Source: Pyropia yezoensis (Eukaryota > Rhodophyta > Bangiophyceae > Bangiales > Bangiaceae). From it: a stretch of 64,000 nt of DNA. This document shows, piece by piece, positions 33,232 through 44,386 of the stretch. Numbering within the stretch: the stretch's first letter is position 1; each line of letters begins with the position of its first letter. The notes under the pieces are model-generated. The model saw only the letters and a program-made list of their open reading frames with translations, made no database searches and had not been told where the DNA came from. The stretch lies in the NCBI GenBank assembly GCA_009829735.1, contig CM020618.1, positions 3,284,882 to 3,348,881 of the forward strand, written 5' to 3'. The position numbers and the translations under genes were made by a program.

Positions 33232-35327
33232 ACTCCGGCTGGTCAAGGTGGTCCGGGTGTCCGGGCGGTGACTCCTCGAGTCCCGACGTTGACGCGGGTG
33301 GTGGTGGCGGTGCGACACCCGGTGCGGCGGGTCAAGACGGTGCGGGTGTCCGCACGGCCGGGGCTCCGGCTCCGGAGGCTGTCCAAGTGCCTTCCCCTTC
33401 CGAGGCGGGGGCTACGCCGACGGGTGGTGCCGGCGCCGGTACCTACCTGCGGTGCCGCGGGTGTCGAGCGGTCAAGACGCTCCTTCTCCCATGGCGGTTG
33501 ACACCGGGAGTTACTCCGGGCGGCGCCCGCCTTCTTCTTCCTCCTCGGCCTCGTCCATCTCCGACGTCGGCCCCTGCCGGTGGTGCGTCCCCGGCGCCCC
33601 GATTCTTCCTGGTCCTGCCCGGGTTGCCCCGTTGGGTGGCGGCGTCGCCGTGGCGGCGGGTCAACCCGCCATGTCGGTGTCCGACTTGGTGGCTCGGGTT
33701 CGAGGCCTCACGGTGCAAGAGTCGATGGAGTCCGATGGGCGTATGCGGGTGGACTTCCACCTGGTGCATCCCCGTGGAGAATCCTCCCGGCGTCAAGGTG
33801 GACCCGAGCTGGGAGCGGGAGTTGGTGCGGCTGGTCAACCAGCCGAACGCGGTCCGGGTGGAACACCATTGGATCCTGAGTCAGCCGGACGACCGGCATG
33901 CGCAGCTCTGGCGCACCCGGGTGGGACGGGGTGAGGTCTACCTCGACCCCAACTTCGGGGTCTGCGACCTGATTGCCCCCGCGTTGCCGCGGGAGATTGA
34001 CTACCCGGCTAGTGCTCGGGGGATTGCGGCGGCGGCGGAGCCGGTTGCGTTTGGGGAGACGGTGGGCAGTACCGGTCGGTATCCCGACTTTGACTACTAC
34101 CCGGGGGTACCCCCGTATCTGTCGTTGACGGCTCCCTACCCGCCCATGGCGGGGTTGAAGTCGGCGTCGAGTTGGCGACGTAACCATGGTGTCATGGCGG
34201 ATGCGTTCCGCACGGATATAACGTGTGCGTTGCAGACCGGCAACGGTCGTGCTCCGGTATACACTCCCGTGCGCCCGCCGCTATGGCAGGAGGGGTGGGA
34301 GCCCGCCCCTGCTTTCCGGTTTGACACCGGCTCCTGTCTTCGCTACTTCGGGAGTGTGTTGGCCTCGCGACCGGTCCACCCGTTGCAGGGTACCTTCACC
34401 CTTGAGGTTACCCTCGGGCAGGCTTCATCCTTCTTGCTGTCCGTCCGCCGGCAGGGTCGTCTGTTTCATCTTCCGACGGGTGTCCGTCGGCACATCGCGC
34501 AGTTGGGCGTGGATCTGATAGCCGCCAAGACCGGGTTGGCCCGGGAGTTCGAAGCCCTGCTGGCTGTTCACGATGCCGTGAACTGGGCTGGGGTGTTGGC
34601 CCTTCCCCCGTACCGGGACCCGCAGGCTGGGGCTTCCCCCTTGCCTCGTCACTCGTTGCGTGTCCGGCGTACTCAGCCGGGTGAGCCCAGTTGCCATGGG
34701 TGGGCATCCACCGAGGCTGTTGCTGACCTGGGTATTCCCATGGTTATCCATGACCCTCTTCAGGTCCTTGCTCCGTGGTTCGGTAACCCGATGCCGGCGG
34801 CGGTTGGCCGTCGTCCCCGAGAGTGGGGCTCTGTGGGTGGGGAGCGTGAGGTGTCCCGTCGTCGGGCGGAGTACCGCCGTGGTTACGGTGGAGCCCCTTC
34901 GGTAGGGTCCTACCGGGCCTCGTATCAGGTGCCACCGGCTCCGGTGGTAGCCGTGTCGGCTCCTGTGGCTCCTCTGGATGCGCCAGTGTCACCTCCCGCC
35001 CCTGTCCTACATGACGGGGGTCCCCGTCTCTGGTATGAGGGCGTTGACGCCCTTGTTACTTGCGCAATGCGTGGGGGTCTCTCTGTTAGCTGGGGGGATA
35101 TCCCCCCAGGTGCTGCGCTGGTTGGGTCAGCGCGTTGCTTCGGTGGCGTGCTGGACCGCCTCCAGAAAGCTCTGGAGGACGTGGAGGCTGGCCGCAGCAC
35201 CCTCGTCCAGCTATGCACCGAGGTAACTCGGGTGGTCGACCGTCGTGACGTTGCCGACCGGTGGAGCACGGAGGTCTACGCGCTTACGCGTGAGTGGCCT
35301 CCCTCGGGCAGTGGGTCTACCCACTGA
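33232..35327 (+). pseudogene. Antisense ORF of element C, copy right of the gap, 5'-truncated
   Basis: Same protein as at 27842-30289 but starting within the Gly/Pro-rich region at the gap. Within the first 600 bases it has several short deletions relative to the left copy, near 33280, 33440, 33520, 33575 and 33795, which break the frame. After about 33810 the two copies read the same. Small deletions clustered beside a gap are typical of low-quality contig ends, so the breaks are probably not biological. Confidence 0.75.
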
Positions 35328-35638
35328 GGAGTGCTATTGTTTGTGCGAAGAGGGCCCCGGCAACCCTTATGGTAGCCGGGTAGTAGTGAGTATAAACTCA
35401 TCCCCTTTGGGCGTATTGCTTGCCTCTGTTTGCTGCCCTGGGAGGTACCCCTTCTGGCTCAGTGGTGCCTTGCCTCCCGTCCAACTTCTTCCGGTAGGTT
35501 CATGCTTGGGGAGGTCATCCTCCCTCACTTGGTGTCTTGGCTTGGGGAGGTCATCCTCCCGTGTAAGCTCCCTAGTTACTTCGATATTATCGGAGTTAGC
35601 CTTTACCTTTAAGTTAACTTATTAAGGTTCAGGTTTTA

Positions 35639-35726
35639 CTTAGTTACCTAAGCTTAGCTCTACTTAGTTACCTAAGCTTGGTTCGACTTAGAAACCTAAG
35701 TCTGATTTGACTTAGAAACCTAAGTC
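35639..35726. repeat. Palindrome array of C, second assembled copy
   Basis: Copy of the 24-bp periodic array at 30601-30688, offset by 5038 bp, with the same four palindromes. Confidence 0.85.
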
Positions 35727-35750
35727 TGCCGTAACCACGTCACACCTCAC

Positions 35751-38700
35751 TTAGTAGGTATAAGCCTCACCCCCCAACAGCCGAAGTCGGTGTTGGTTGG
35801 GTTGTTGCAGTAGGCGTCGTCGCCTCATGTACGGCATGAGGAGTTGGCGGGGTATATTTGCCGCCTGTTCCCAGGTGGGTGAGTCGTATCCGACCCACGT
35901 AACCTTGACGTACCAGGGTCCTGGTAGGTCCGGGTCGGTGTGTCCGACCACGCTCTCTACTTGGTATGGAATCCCATCCGGTCCCACCGGGTTATCTGAC
36001 CGGTGGGTTGTAAGAGCTTCATGTAGCAACCCAGCCGGTACCGGCTGAGGCTGTTCCGGCATCGGAGCAGGTGTGACGTCATTCATGCTGATGCGTTGAA
36101 TCTCCGTATCGGAGTGTAAGATAACAGAGTGGTCATCTCTGTGGAGGATCTGGTACGGTCCCTTGACCGGTTGCATAAGCTTGTTCCCTCGGAACTTCTG
36201 GTGTCTGATATAGACCCAGTCACCTGTTACCAGGGTTGTGTTGCGCACCCGTAGTCGGGCGTCGAAGTTCTTCTTATACCGAAGTTGTGTTCTGTCAAGG
36301 GCACCCTTGAGCTTAGGAATCATCTACGATAGCTTGGCCAACCAAGCTAGGTGGATGCGTTCGGCGGGTCGGCCCTTCGGTGTATCATACCGAGTGCACC
36401 TGCCGGGTGGCAGCGTCAAGTTACCGACGCCTAGTGGCATGACCCACTCCAGCGGAGCAATGTTTGTGCTCCGATGTGGCCTGGCATTGTATGCCAGGGT
36501 GAGTACGGACAGAAGCCTGTCCCAAGTGTTCGTGTGCTCGGCCACGTAGCACTGTAGCATCTTTACGATGGTGCGGTTGAACCGCTCCACCTGCCCGTTG
36601 GACTGCGGGTGGTAGTCGGATGCCCGACGTGGTTCGATACCGAACATGCCCAGGACCTTAGTGCAGAATGCCGACGTAAGGTTTTCTCCGTTATCGGAGA
36701 GGAGTTGCTTCATGACTCCGTATGCACTGATCCAGTGGTCAACCACTGCGTTCATGATCGTGTATGCCGTATCATTCGGGATGGCTGCCGCTCTTGACAG
36801 CTTAGTGAAGCGGTCAGACATGACCAGGATGTACCTGTTCCCTTCTTCCGTTATCGGAAGTGGCCCGAGCATGTCGATAGCGACTTGCTCGTTGGGCCCA
36901 TCAGGTGGGAATAGCTTCATGGCAGACGCCCGCCTATGTAGACTCATGCGGTTACGTGCACAGGGGTGGCATCCCCTTACGTGGTCGACCACGTCGACGG
37001 CCATTGCTGGCCAGTAGAAGAACCTTCGCATTGCTGCGAACATACGTGAACCCCCCGGGTGTCCGGCTGTAGGGTTCTCATGTTCTCGTTTCATGACGGC
37101 TTGCCGTAAGGACACGGGAACCACGACTTGATGTCGTCCATCGGCGGGTGCCCGCCGGTATATGAGTCCGTCTTCGTTCTCGGAGAAGATGCCGGCCGTA
37201 CCGGCCAGGAGGTTAGCACGATGACGTCTACAGTCATCGTCGTTGGCCTGTGCCTCGCGGAAGTCCGCGAGGGTCAATGGGCACGCAAGGTGTGCCATGG
37301 TATGGTCAGCCATACCCTGGGTAGCATTACCCACCATGCACACCGGTACTACCGGGATGTCCTCGTCCACCGGGCGGGTATCCCCGCTCGGGGTGTCGAG
37401 TCGAGACAACGCGTCTCCGAGGTGGTGGGTTGACCCAGCCTTATACACCGTGCGGTAGTCGTGCTCGGCCATCTTCAGCCTCCATCGGGCTAGCCTCCCA
37501 TGGCTATCGGAATCCTTGTCACCAAGGTTGAGGAGCCATCGTAGGGGTTCGTGGTCGGACCTCACGATGAACCTGGAGCCCTCCAGGTATGGACGGAGCA
37601 GTTGCACTGCCCATATAACTCCGAGGCATTCACGCTCGGTGGCACTATAGTTCCGCTCAGCCGGGTTGAGTGTCCGGCTGAAGTACCCTACCGGACGTAG
37701 GTCCGGGATAACGTTGTCGGTACCTATCAACGTCTCTCCCTGTAACAGGGTGCATCCCACTTGTGTATCACACGCATCGACATCGATGACGAAGGTGCCC
37801 CGTCATTGCGGTAACGCAAGGACGGGTGGGGACAGTAGGGCTCGCTTCAGCGACTCGAATGCCTCCTCTTCGCTAGGCGAAGGGGGTTGGAGTACCTTGG
37901 GTAAGGTACTGCTCGTAAGAACCGTTAACGGTTTAGCTATCCGAGCGAAGTCCTTGACGAACCGTCGGTATACATTGCACATTCCCAGGAAGCTCTTGAG
38001 CTGCGTCTGGGTGTTAGGGAACCGGGCATCCCGGAGTGCCCGGGTATTGGCTTCGAGTACCCCTAGTTTACCAGGGGTTATCTGGTGGCCCAGATACTCG
38101 ACCGTCTGTTGGAAGAAGGCGCACTTCTTCAGACGCAGGGTTACCCCGGCGTTCCTCAAGAGGGTGAGTACCTCGTCAACATGTTGTACATGGTCATCCA
38201 TGTTACGCGAGAAGACGATGACGTCATCGAGGTACACTAGGCAGTTACGCCACTTCACCCCCGACAGTATGATGTCGATAGCCCGCTGGAATGTAGCGGG
38301 GGCGTTGGACAATCCGAAGGGCATCCTTAGGAACTCGTACACTCCACTGTGACAGACGAATGCCGTCTTGGGGATATCCTCGTCCGCCACCGGGATCTGC
38401 CAGTATCCGGCATTGCAGTCGATGGTGGTAAACACCGTAGCCTCCCCCAGGGAGTCGATGCATTCATCCATCCTTGGTAAAGGGTATGAGTCCTTCTTGG
38501 TAACCAAGTTGAGGCGTCGATAATCGATGCAAAACCGAGGGGTTTGATCCTTCTTCGGCACAATAACGACTGGGGCACCCCATTCCGACATCGAAGGTCG
38601 GATCACCTTAGCTTCACTCATCCTCTTCACTTCTCCATCAACGATCTCTCGTTGCATAGGTCCCGCTCGGTGCGGTTGTGAGCGGGCGGGTCGTGCGCCT

Positions 38701-39992
38701 GGTACCAGGTCTATACGATGTTGGGTTGCCCCAATGGTCCCCAAGGCCCCGCCTGTCCACATAACGTCATGCTTTCTTAGCATCCGTCGTACCCCTTCGG
38801 CTACCGAAGGGGGAAGGTGGTCGAGGTCAGCCTCGGCCAGTGCCTTCAAGGCCTCTTGGTCCTTTGGCGGCAGGTCCGCCGGAGCCGCCGATGGGTTAGG
38901 CTTCCCGTCATCGGGTTGCTGTCGCTCGGTGGTCTCGGCGACCGCCAGTACTTCAAGTGGTTCCACTTGACCTTCCTTATCAGGGGTAAGGATATCTCCT
39001 TCGTAGAGTTCGGCAATCCCGAGGATAGTTCCCTTCGGGAGGGTGACTGCCTTACGGCGATAGTTCGCCATCACTAGGAGGGACGACCCTCCTGCTGGGA
39101 GGTCTATGAGACCGTTGGCCATGGTCAACCCATGGCGCTTGTACGTCCGTAGGTTGGACTGGACTCTGCAGATGCCTGCGAGGTCGCAGTTAACCGGGAG
39201 GACTGTCTCTGACAACGGCTCAAAGCGAGTTCGCTTGGCCAACCGAAGTGTCTTCGGCTCGACGCTTGCGTACACCTCAGCCACGTTAACGTGGCTCCCT
39301 TGTAGCGTCAGGTCCCTGACGATAGCCGTGTGTCCTCGCTTCGTCCCGTCGGCTTCTTGAAGCTCGACGGTCCTCCGGCCTGGCCGGATTGCATCAACGT
39401 GAACGTTGATGAAGGTGCACCCCAGTATGCAGGGCACCGATAGCGTTTCACATACCAGGAAGTCAACTTCCGTGGTGAGATCCCCGATGGTAACCTGCAG
39501 CGACATCGCTGCGGTCGTACGAATGAGTCGACCATTCGCGTCCTTGATGGTGGGTCCCCGAGTCACTCTGACTCGTGGAAGCCACTTGTCCGGGAGGGTA
39601 TCCTTCCGGATAAGGTTGGGTCCAGCCCCTGTGTCCAGTACAGGGTAGTACGATCGTGTCGACTGGGGGTCAACCCCCAGTGTGGCTGATACCTTGAAGT
39701 TCTCCAAGGTAAACAACACATGTCCTACACCGATATCCGGTGTAGCTCGGGCATCCTGAACAGGGCCTTTGTCTGGTTCAACGTGACGGGGCTTCCCGTC
39801 CTCTCCTCCCAACCTTTGAGGTTGGTCATCAATCCCCTGACGCCGTGTCGTCGGGGCCGGAAGGTGTACCCGGGGGTTGATGCGGCGTCGGCTCAACCGC
39901 GCTCTCCGTGGGGCTTTCCCCGCGGTACTCCGGGGTGGCTTGCTTGGGTAACCCCAGCGCCCCCCGGTCATCCTTCCTCTTACTCGTTTCCC
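35751..39992 (-). pseudogene. pol: Pol polyprotein of element C with two in-frame stops
   Basis: Read leftwards: protease (VLDTGAGPNLI near 39640, CILGCTF), reverse transcriptase (FCIDYRRLN, YLDDVIVFS near 38230), RNase H (FVIDVDACDTQVGC, SATERECLGVIWA, RSDHEPLRWLL), integrase (HHCC finger with GCHPCARNR, IDMLGPLP, LSDNGENL, NGQVERFN) and chromodomain (YVKVTWVGYDSPTWEQ near 35870-35910). One frame throughout, -1 to gag and open back to the frameshift heptamer. It is interrupted by TGA at 37803-37805 and TAG at 36324-36326; both are single C-to-T or G-to-A changes away from sense codons. Visible catalytic residues are intact, so it is a recently broken or mis-sequenced copy. Confidence 0.88.
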
Positions 39993-42169
39993 GCCCTTGG
40001 TAGGGTGCTGTCCGCCGGGACATCCGGCTGAGGAGGTGCCCCCTCGACGGCCAGTACTCCACCTGGAGCTGGCTGCCTACCCGGTGCGGGTCCGGGTGCT
40101 CGGGCGGGATACCCCCCGGTGGATGCCTTGCGTTGCGCCGCTGCCCGCCGAGACTCCTCGGGGATGAGTGGGCAGGAAGACATCCAGTGCTGGGGATCCC
40201 CACACAACATACATCCGGACGTGCCGGTCCCCCCTTGAGTTCGCATTGGGGTAGCCCCGTAGCTACGGTTGCCTCCCTCGGGCGCCCGAGTGCCTGCTCC
40301 CTGGTAGGCCTTGGGTCCTTGGGTCAACCGGAACATGGACTCCCCCAACCGGTTGGGTCGGCCCGCAATCTGCGGAGGTGCCTCCGTGCGCACCGCCCAT
40401 GTTGGCAAGGGTTGGTGAGGGTTACCCGTCACCGGGGAGTACCCCGTAGTCCGCACATACGGGACGCGCCGTCCCGTTCCTTCGTTGACCTGGAACTGGG
40501 TTCCAGCCGGGGCGACGTACGCTACCGAACCATGTTCATCAATCACCGGCGTCGCCGGTAGCAACAGGTGGCCCTGTTGGTCGACTACAGGGTCATCCTC
40601 ACCAAAAGGGGTATGTTCGGTCGCCACCAGTACTGGTGCGGCCTTACGTTCCACCTTCTCTTGCCTCGGTACCGGGGTAAGACTGGGCTTGCCTCCCTCA
40701 CCCTTGGGCTTCGGGGCCAAGGCACACTCCGGGTGTAGAACCCGGTAGGCGTCCCCTAGGGACTTGCACATATGCATCAGTCGACTGAAGTTCGTCCGTG
40801 CCGTGTTGGCGCCCCGTGCGGATATCCGCACGTAGTTGGGTACTCCTGCGAACAGGATGGCCCGTAGCTCCCCTTCTCCGAGGAGCTTCCCCAGCTCGTA
40901 GTCGAGCTCTTGGATCCGGCGTCCAAACATCTCCTCATCCTCCCAGGACTGGGCGGTGGCAGTGCGAAGGGCCCGATAGTGGTCCTCGCACTTGTCCTCA
41001 CTGAGGTAGCTGCTCTGCAGCTCCTTCAATATCCCACGGTAATCCATGGGGGTGGCCGCGACCCTCATTCCCGGCATCGGGGATGCCTGGCGAAGAATGC
41101 CTCGCACCCGTTCATCAACAAAGAACGGGAGGATCTCCAGGGCCAGCCCCTCGTTAACGAGCGCCTTGTCTGCGGCTGCCTTGAAGCTAGTCAAGAAGCC
41201 GATGACTGCCAACGGGCGTCCGTTCGGCCCCCCGAACATAGGGACTCCCTTCATAAGGGTCTGCATAGAGCGGATCGCCCGATGCGACGTATTACGCATC
41301 GATTCCGATACGGTGGTAGAGCGGTCCTCCAAACGATAACGTTCCGGAGTAAGAACCGACCGGAAGACCTCGTTGACGATCTCCGTGTCAGCGTCCTGGA
41401 TATCCAGTCGCTTAGCCAGTTGATGAGCGAGCTCATCGGACTCCATCCGCTTCAGTAGGCTCGCAGTTACCTGCGCGGTCATAGCTTCCACCATTGAAGA
41501 TGGTACTTCAGGCGTCGGCACCTCGGGAACCCGAGTTGCCTGGCCTCCTTCGTCGTGGGGGTACTGCGAGAGGGTACCCCCTCCCCCAATAACCGACTCT
41601 CCCCCGGCGTACGTATCCGCCGGGTCGTGTCCGCGGAGTCCGCTTCGGGTGCTCCGAGCGTATCGCTCCGTGTGACTCCGTTCCAACTCTGCCGACGAGT
41701 CGGACCCATACCCCATTGTGTCCGGGGGTTGTCCAGGAGTAGCAACCCCGGGATTGACCCTGGTGGACTCCGAAAGTAGTCCGGCCGGTTCGAGCCGTAC
41801 CGGTGTGGGAGGAACACGACGGGGTCCCGTCGTGTGCCGTGTTGACATCAACACTGCCATTGCGTCCTCCGTCCGATCTTGACGGGCGTCGAGCCCGGAA
41901 AACCGGGCCTCGATGCGGGCCAATGATGCCATCAGGGAATCCCCTGGTGAAGGAGGCGGCGGAGTGAGGTCGGTCGACGACAGTTGAGGCGGGCCCCCGC
42001 CTCCTGCCGTCCGAGCCGTGCCAAACGTCGATCCGGCACCGGAAAGCATTGGCGTCTCAATGTTATCGATCGGGTTCCCGATCCCGGTTCCCGTAGTCAC
42101 CTCCGGAGTCGGCGTCGACGCCGATCCGTCATCTTGAACGTTCCCCGTCTCTTGGGTAGACATAGTCAC
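39980..42169 (-). CDS. gag: Gag polyprotein of element C
   Basis: 729 residues and intact. The N-terminal third is Thr/Gly/Pro-rich and low complexity. A middle capsid-like domain (about 290-480) contains FLTSFKAAADKALVNEGLALEILPF-type sequence and an ELQSSYLSE helix region. A Lys-rich linker follows, then a CCHC zinc knuckle (CMLC-x4-H-x4-C, about residue 662). It ends AGNE-stop over the slippery site. The start is the ATG at 42169, or the second Met two codons later. The ORF is far enough from the PBS (200 bp) to leave a normal leader. Confidence 0.86.
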   Translation of the reverse strand: MTMSTQETGNVQDDGSASTPTPEVTTGTGIGNPIDNIETPMLSGAGSTFGTARTAGGGGPPQLSSTDLTPPPPSPGDSLMASLARIEARFSGLDARQDRTEDAMAVLMSTRHTTGPRRVPPTPVRLEPAGLLSESTRVNPGVATPGQPPDTMGYGSDSSAELERSHTERYARSTRSGLRGHDPADTYAGGESVIGGGGTLSQYPHDEGGQATRVPEVPTPEVPSSMVEAMTAQVTASLLKRMESDELAHQLAKRLDIQDADTEIVNEVFRSVLTPERYRLEDRSTTVSESMRNTSHRAIRSMQTLMKGVPMFGGPNGRPLAVIGFLTSFKAAADKALVNEGLALEILPFFVDERVRGILRQASPMPGMRVAATPMDYRGILKELQSSYLSEDKCEDHYRALRTATAQSWEDEEMFGRRIQELDYELGKLLGEGELRAILFAGVPNYVRISARGANTARTNFSRLMHMCKSLGDAYRVLHPECALAPKPKGEGGKPSLTPVPRQEKVERKAAPVLVATEHTPFGEDDPVVDQQGHLLLPATPVIDEHGSVAYVAPAGTQFQVNEGTGRRVPYVRTTGYSPVTGNPHQPLPTWAVRTEAPPQIAGRPNRLGESMFRLTQGPKAYQGAGTRAPEGGNRSYGATPMRTQGGTGTSGCMLCGDPQHWMSSCPLIPEESRRAAAQRKASTGGYPARAPGPAPGRQPAPGGVLAVEGAPPQPDVPADSTLPRAGNE
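39986..39992 (-). promoter_or_regulatory. -1 frameshift heptamer GGGAAAC, element C
   Basis: On the minus strand gag ends GCG GGA AAC GAG TAA; the heptamer is phased G GGA AAC, one codon before the stop. The -1 frame (GGG AAA CGA GTA AGA) continues without a stop into pol. Same layout as in A and D. Confidence 0.75.
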
Positions 42170-42369
42170 AATCAGTCCACTGACGCAACGATCACCACGA
42201 ATAAGAGAGCGAGGGGGTAGATTGGGGAGAGTAACAGTATGTCACAGTCACACGTAAAAGCTCAACACAATCGATCAGGTCGCAACACCACGAGTACAAG
42301 AAAAGGACCGGATCCCTATCCGTGTGCCAGGGCCGAAGACGGCGTCACCACAAGGGTGACGGAAACCCG

Positions 42370-42387
42370 TCCCCTGCTGCTCCACCA
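42370..42387 (-). promoter_or_regulatory. tRNA primer-binding site of element C
   Basis: The minus strand reads TGGTGGAGCAGCAGGGGA one base inside the 5' LTR. It implies a tRNA 3' end of ...CUGCUCCACCA. It differs from the PBS of B by a single base. The tRNA species is not identified. Confidence 0.82.
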
Positions 42388-42388
42388 A

Positions 42389-42751
42389 TGTAGCACAATA
42401 GGAATCCGTCGCACGTCCACTCTCAGGGAACAGTCACCAAGGGGGATCGGCACCAACGTCACCGGGAGGCCAAGGTTGCTGTCCTTGGAGCGCAAGCCAC
42501 GGGACCAAGATGGGAGCCCAAATGGGAGGGGTTTGTTGTTCTACCTTGGCCGGCGGTGGATTCGCCGCCGGCCCCCTCGTTATATACCCTCGGAGACACT
42601 ACTAACTACCCTCCACCCCAAGATGCAAGTCCCTCTGGTCATACGTAACTTATAGATACCGTGACCAGCTCGGACTCTCAAATTGAAGTTAAGGATTAGA
42701 AGTAGCCCCCCCTGATATTAGGGTCACAATACGGACAACCATATTGCTACA
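42389..42751 (-). repeat. 5' LTR of element C
   Basis: 363 bp, TGTAGC/GCTACA ends, beside the PBS. On the minus strand it has a TATATAA box (plus 42580-42586), with a 9-bp-stem hairpin (42548-42573) directly next to it. In the 3' LTR both the TATA-like sequence and the hairpin carry substitutions. Confidence 0.93.
42580..42586 (-). promoter_or_regulatory. TATA box in the 5' LTR of C
   Basis: TATATAA on the minus strand in GAGGGTATATAACGAGG. It is suitably placed within the LTR to drive gag-pol transcription leftwards. The 3' LTR has GTTTATAAC at the same place. Confidence 0.55.
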
Positions 42752-43235
42752 ACGGGTCGCGCGTAACATGAAACACTCTTTTGCGGGGTACCCTAATTTC
42801 TCTGGTAAGGAGGCCCTGAAAGTGTTCTCGTGGCTCCGCAGACTGGTAAAGGCTTGTAACGATAACGCGGTCTCCGAGGGCATGGCCCTTTATGCGATTC
42901 CACATTCCCTTTCTGGTGACGTGGAACTACGGTACACACGGGCCCTTCCGGATTCCTCCAGCGCGTCTGGTGGCTCCTCGATCACAAGTTACCCAGAGGC
43001 CGTTAACTGGTTCCTAGAGACGTACGCAGAGCCCCATGCACTGGCCCTGGCTCAGGACAGACTCAGTCGGGCCGCGAAGGAACCAGACGAGGGCATCGAG
43101 GCTTTCGCGGTCCGTCTCCGGGGCCTAACGGAACTGTGTGGTAATATCCATACCGAGGACACCATGAAACAGCAGCTGATCCAAGGGCTCCCTGAGTACC
43201 TGCGCACTGACGCGTTTGTCTACAATGTTCCCGAC
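42752..43235 (+). pseudogene. gag: Gag of element D, 5' fragment
   Basis: It begins mid-protein next to the LTR of C (the ORF start in this frame lies in that LTR and is not real). It encodes the capsid-like region: FSWLRRLVKACNDNAVSEGMALY, SYPEAVNWFLETYAEP, EYLRTDAF, clearly related to Gag A. It stops at the insertion point of E; the last codon before E is complete, and the frame resumes at 50811. Confidence 0.88.
43231..43235. repeat. Target-site duplication CCGAC, left copy
   Basis: The five bases immediately before the left LTR of E are repeated at 50806-50810 immediately after the right LTR. Confidence 0.92.
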
Positions 43236-44156
43236 TGTAAGGATTTGCCCCTTAAATCCCCACCCGGAACCCAGGGGATATGGACTGGGACCTCTCCTTA
43301 CATGTCCGGCCCCGATAACTCCCCCCAAGACACATCAATTCCCCACTACCCTGGGCGACACCACGCTGTATCCCCGACATTTTGCGGACGTCGGCCGACC
43401 GCACGAAAGCCGCCGTCAACGCACTGTCGGAACCCTGTCATGGACGTCGAAACTCGACAGCGAGGAGCGAGTGACATCGTCCACCAACCACGGGCGGACA
43501 TCCCCGTCTGTGCTGCCTGAATTTTATTCTCTGCGCTGCTTGAAAGCTGGCATCAAGGACCAGTCACATGATTCACCGACACTGAGGACGCCGCACATCC
43601 TCGCTGGCGGCTGAGTGCGATATGACTGGCTCGCCGGCTTTTGGATTGATTGAATTTGGCCTTGCTGGCCCTTACAGCCAGTCGGACCTTCTGGCCGACG
43701 GGCGTGTGGAGCCGGCTGGTGGGGCGCGCTGGGCGCCATCCACGGGACCTCCTTCGTTTCGGGCGAACTGGGGCTGCACTCCTTTAGTGCGCACGCCCGC
43801 CCATGCTTTGTTCTGAGAGACATGCTTTGTTTTTGGACCGTTCTGTGCCTACTGGCGGTGCGATGGGGAAACGCATGCTTTGGGGCACCTCGGGTGCCCC
43901 GACGCGAGTATACAATGCGTGGATGTCGGCGCCACCGGGGGAGACGAGAGGGGCAACCACAGACGCAGACCAAAGACACTGTTAACCTTTTGTACCCTCG
44001 ATCCCCACCGACGTCGCGCCCATCTTCTTCCCCAGACCCACCCCCGTCGAGACCACCGTCCTCTTCCCCGTGCCCCGCCGCCCCATTGGCTCGCAGGGCC
44101 CGCTGAAACCCCCACGAGTACGTTGAGGGCTCCCCGGTTTTAGGTGGGTCCTCACA
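43236..44156 (+). repeat. 5' LTR of element E
   Basis: 921 bp, starting TGTAAGG and ending CCTCACA. Against the right LTR it has five substitutions and no indel. A TATA-like GAGTATACAATG lies near 43906. Confidence 0.95.
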
Positions 44157-44386
44157 TGTCGTAGCTCCCGATTGTTCGACTTTCTACCTGGCGGTGACTG
44201 CGATTCCGTGCGTGATTTGGACCTCCCTGCGATTGTGACGTCGTGTTGCCCCCTGCGTTCGGCTTGCCACGGGCATTGTAATACGAACGCAGTGGGTTCC
44301 ACGAATCACACCGAAAGAATACTTCCGTGAGACTGCCATCGCGCTTGATGTCGCGGAATTTTTTTTTTTGGTCAAGCGATTGTTGA

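Larger units (their letters stand above)
26895..42751 (-). mobile_element. Ty3/gypsy element C with both LTRs, antisense ORF and an assembly gap
   Basis: Right to left: 5' LTR (42389-42751), PBS, gag, frameshift site, pol, a convergent antisense ORF on the plus strand, polypurine tract and 3' LTR (26895-27256). A 500-N gap (32732-33231) is flanked by two copies of the same roughly 4.5 kb (28181-32731 and 33232-37769). Collapsing this duplication and the Ns gives about 10.8 kb. The bases outside the two LTRs (ATGTC and ACGGG) do not form a target-site duplication, so the two ends may come from different insertions joined in the scaffold. Confidence 0.88.

Noticed and set aside
32628..35327. 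A very long plus-strand ORF across the gap
   Set aside because: About 165 of its codons are unknown bases; it joins a shadow frame of pol C to the antisense ORF and is not a gene.
43244..44150. ORFs inside the E LTRs, present twice
   Set aside because: They lie wholly in LTR sequence, lack domains, and are duplicated only because the LTR is.
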